Shown here: piece by piece, positions 5,667 to 6,420 of the stretch
Layout: each line of letters begins with the position of its first letter
How positions within the stretch are numbered: the stretch's first letter is position 1
From: Tardiphaga sp.
GTDB taxonomy: Bacteria; Pseudomonadota; Alphaproteobacteria; Rhizobiales; Xanthobacteraceae
DNA length: 6,420 nucleotides
Assembly (NCBI GenBank): GCA_028290765.1
Contig: JAQGJF010000002.1
Location: 1 to 6,420, forward strand
Direction of reading: 5' to 3'
Position numbers and translations under genes: made by a program
The notes under the pieces: model-generated
What the model saw: only the letters and a program-made list of their open reading frames with translations
Told to the model about the DNA's origin: nothing
Database searches by the model: none

Positions 5667-6398
5667 ATGGATGGCTTCGACGTTGGCGTCATCGTGCGGT
5701 CGCTGCCGTTTCTTGGCCGCGGTATGCTGACGAGCCTGCAGCTTCTGGTGCTGGCGATGGCCGGCGGCATCACGCTCGGAACCCTGATCGCGATCCTGCG
5801 GATCAGTGCTCCCAAACCGATCGCGGCGCTGGCCGCCTTCTATGTCAACGGGCTGCGCTCCGTCCCGCTGATCATGGCGATCTTCTGGTTCTATCTGCTG
5901 GTGCCGCTGGTGACCGGCCGCCAGGTGGGAGCATTCCTGTCCGCGCTGATCGCGTTCACTTTGTTCGAGGCTGCCTATTACAGCGAAATCATCCGTGCCG
6001 GGATCGAGGGCGTTTCCCGCGGTCAGGCCGGAGCGGCCCTGGCCACCGGATTGAGCCGGACCCAGACCTACCGCTACATCATCCTGCCACAGGCGTTTCG
6101 CCGGATGACGCCGGTGCTGCTGACCCAGAGCATCGCGCTGTTTCAGGACACGTCGCTGGTCTATGTCATCGGCTTGCATGATTTCATGACGGCGGCGTCC
6201 GTCGTCGGCAGCCGCGACGGGCGTCTGGTCGAACTCTACGGTTTCGCGGCGCTGACCTATTTCATCATTTGCTTTGCGGCGTCGCGCCTAGCGTATGTCC
6301 CGGCGAAGTGGGATCCGGTTCGCCGACAAGGACATGCGCCAACACGAGAATCTACGGCGCTTCCCGGTCATATTGGATCACGGAGTGATCCAATATGA
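5667..6398 (+). CDS. gltK: Polar amino acid ABC importer permease, GltK-like, with a repeat-derived C-terminal tail
   Basis: This 243-residue permease is the partner of the preceding one. FYVNGLRSVPLIMAIFWFYLLVP (58-80), FEAAYYSEIIRAGI (100-113) and the EAA loop VSRGQAGAALATGL (116-129) match GltK closely, as does LLTQSIALFQDTSLVYV (151-167). Homology runs to about A205-S206-R207-L208 in the last helix. GltK of E. coli ends about 10 residues later (about 224 in all), but here the chain continues for 35 residues from A209, without membrane character and rich in P, R, G and S. From about residue 212 this tail is encoded by the palindromic repeat, which also supplies the TGA stop. The ATG at 5667 follows GAGGA (5654-5658) by 8 bases and lies 3 bp after the previous stop, so the two genes are translated together. 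Function may survive because helices and EAA loop are intact. Confidence 0.9.
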   Translation: MDGFDVGVIVRSLPFLGRGMLTSLQLLVLAMAGGITLGTLIAILRISAPKPIAALAAFYVNGLRSVPLIMAIFWFYLLVPLVTGRQVGAFLSALIAFTLFEAAYYSEIIRAGIEGVSRGQAGAALATGLSRTQTYRYIILPQAFRRMTPVLLTQSIALFQDTSLVYVIGLHDFMTAASVVGSRDGRLVELYGFAALTYFIICFAASRLAYVPAKWDPVRRQGHAPTRESTALPGHIGSRSDPI

Positions 6399-6414
6399 CC
6401 GGGAAGCGCTGTGG
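6299..6414. repeat. Palindromic interspersed repeat of Rhizobiales type, overlapping the gltK-like 3' end
   Basis: The stretch has two parts. The left part (about 6299-6351) carries CGGCGAA (6301-6307) and TTCGCCG (6319-6325), a 7-bp inverted repeat around GGATCCGG-like sequence, followed by GACAAGGACATGCGCCAACA. The right part (6352-6414) is a long hairpin. From memory, the order 'GAAGTGGGAnCCGGTTCGC..., ACATGCGnCAACA..., long palindrome' resembles the dispersed intergenic repeats abundant in Bradyrhizobium and relatives (comparable to the RIME elements of rhizobia). The class assignment is recollection, not a search. The left boundary is estimated from where permease homology fades; the right part may extend past the window. 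Confidence 0.55.
6357..6409. repeat. Perfect 25-bp inverted repeat with a 3-bp centre
   Basis: Left arm 6357-6381 and right arm 6385-6409 are exact reverse complements around GGA (6382-6384). The pairing continues outward to 6352/6414 with three Watson-Crick pairs and two G-T wobbles, giving a 30-bp RNA stem. The arms include TTCCCGGTCATATTGG and its complement. As RNA it would be a very stable hairpin at the end of the permease message, able to protect the 3' end or stall transcription. No T-run follows, so it is not a standard intrinsic terminator. The permease stop codon lies inside the right arm. Confidence 0.95.
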
Positions 6415-6420
6415 TGCGGC

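Noticed and set aside
4806..6179. A 457-codon minus-strand open frame opposite the binding protein and permeases
   Set aside because: Its translation is rich in R, Q, D, H and G with no domain and no membrane or core pattern; it mirrors well-supported plus-strand genes and is a product of high-GC codon bias.
5255..6181. A 308-codon plus-strand open frame spanning both permease genes in another frame
   Set aside because: Arginine- and histidine-rich low-complexity translation, crossing the boundary of two genes that have clear homology and ribosome binding sites.
6352..6420. The palindrome as abutted ends of an insertion sequence
   Set aside because: No transposase or target duplication is visible in the window, and the adjoining left part better resembles a rhizobial dispersed repeat; it cannot be excluded without the following sequence.
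1..6420. tRNA, rRNA or CRISPR array
   Set aside because: No cloverleaf-like tRNA pattern, ribosomal RNA stretch or spaced direct repeats were seen; intergenic gaps are all under 200 bp.

Overview
The window is GC-rich, densely coded and looks alphaproteobacterial. The protein styles and the repeat at the right end fit the Bradyrhizobium / Rhodopseudomonas / Nitrobacter group (Nitrobacteraceae) best. This placement is inferred from composition, gene style and remembered repeat types, not from a search.

Left block (4-1840, plus strand): the small [2Fe-2S] subunit of a molybdenum hydroxylase (xanthine dehydrogenase / CoxS type) is followed 28 bp later by a 12-TM major facilitator transporter. 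They look like the end of a catabolic operon in which the transporter imports the compound the hydroxylase attacks. The partner molybdopterin and FAD subunits are not in the window, so the substrate is unknown.

Middle block (1860-2662, minus strand, convergent with the transporter): a compact two-gene toxin-antitoxin module of the TacA/TacT kind. It has a DUF1778 ribbon-helix-helix antitoxin with a strong Shine-Dalgarno sequence and a perfect 12-bp palindrome just upstream. A GNAT acetyltransferase toxin follows, probably starting at a TTG codon 2 bp after the antitoxin stop. The toxin has Trp where the characterised toxins have a catalytic Tyr.

Right block (2786-6398): a LysR-family regulator (minus) is divergent from a three-gene polar amino acid ABC importer (plus): periplasmic binding protein and two permeases resembling GltI, GltJ and GltK of the glutamate/aspartate system. 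The 197-bp divergent region holds a good LysR-type dyad (T-N11-A) and a leader that can form two mutually exclusive hairpins. LysR probably controls the importer. No ATPase gene (GltL) is seen before the window ends.

Right edge (about 6299-6414): a palindromic repeat with a perfect 25-bp inverted repeat around a 3-bp centre runs into the 3' end of the gltK-like gene. It supplies the last ~32 residues and the stop codon, so the permease has lost its normal C-terminus and gained a repeat-encoded tail. This is the most unusual structure here. I found no wholly new multi-gene system.
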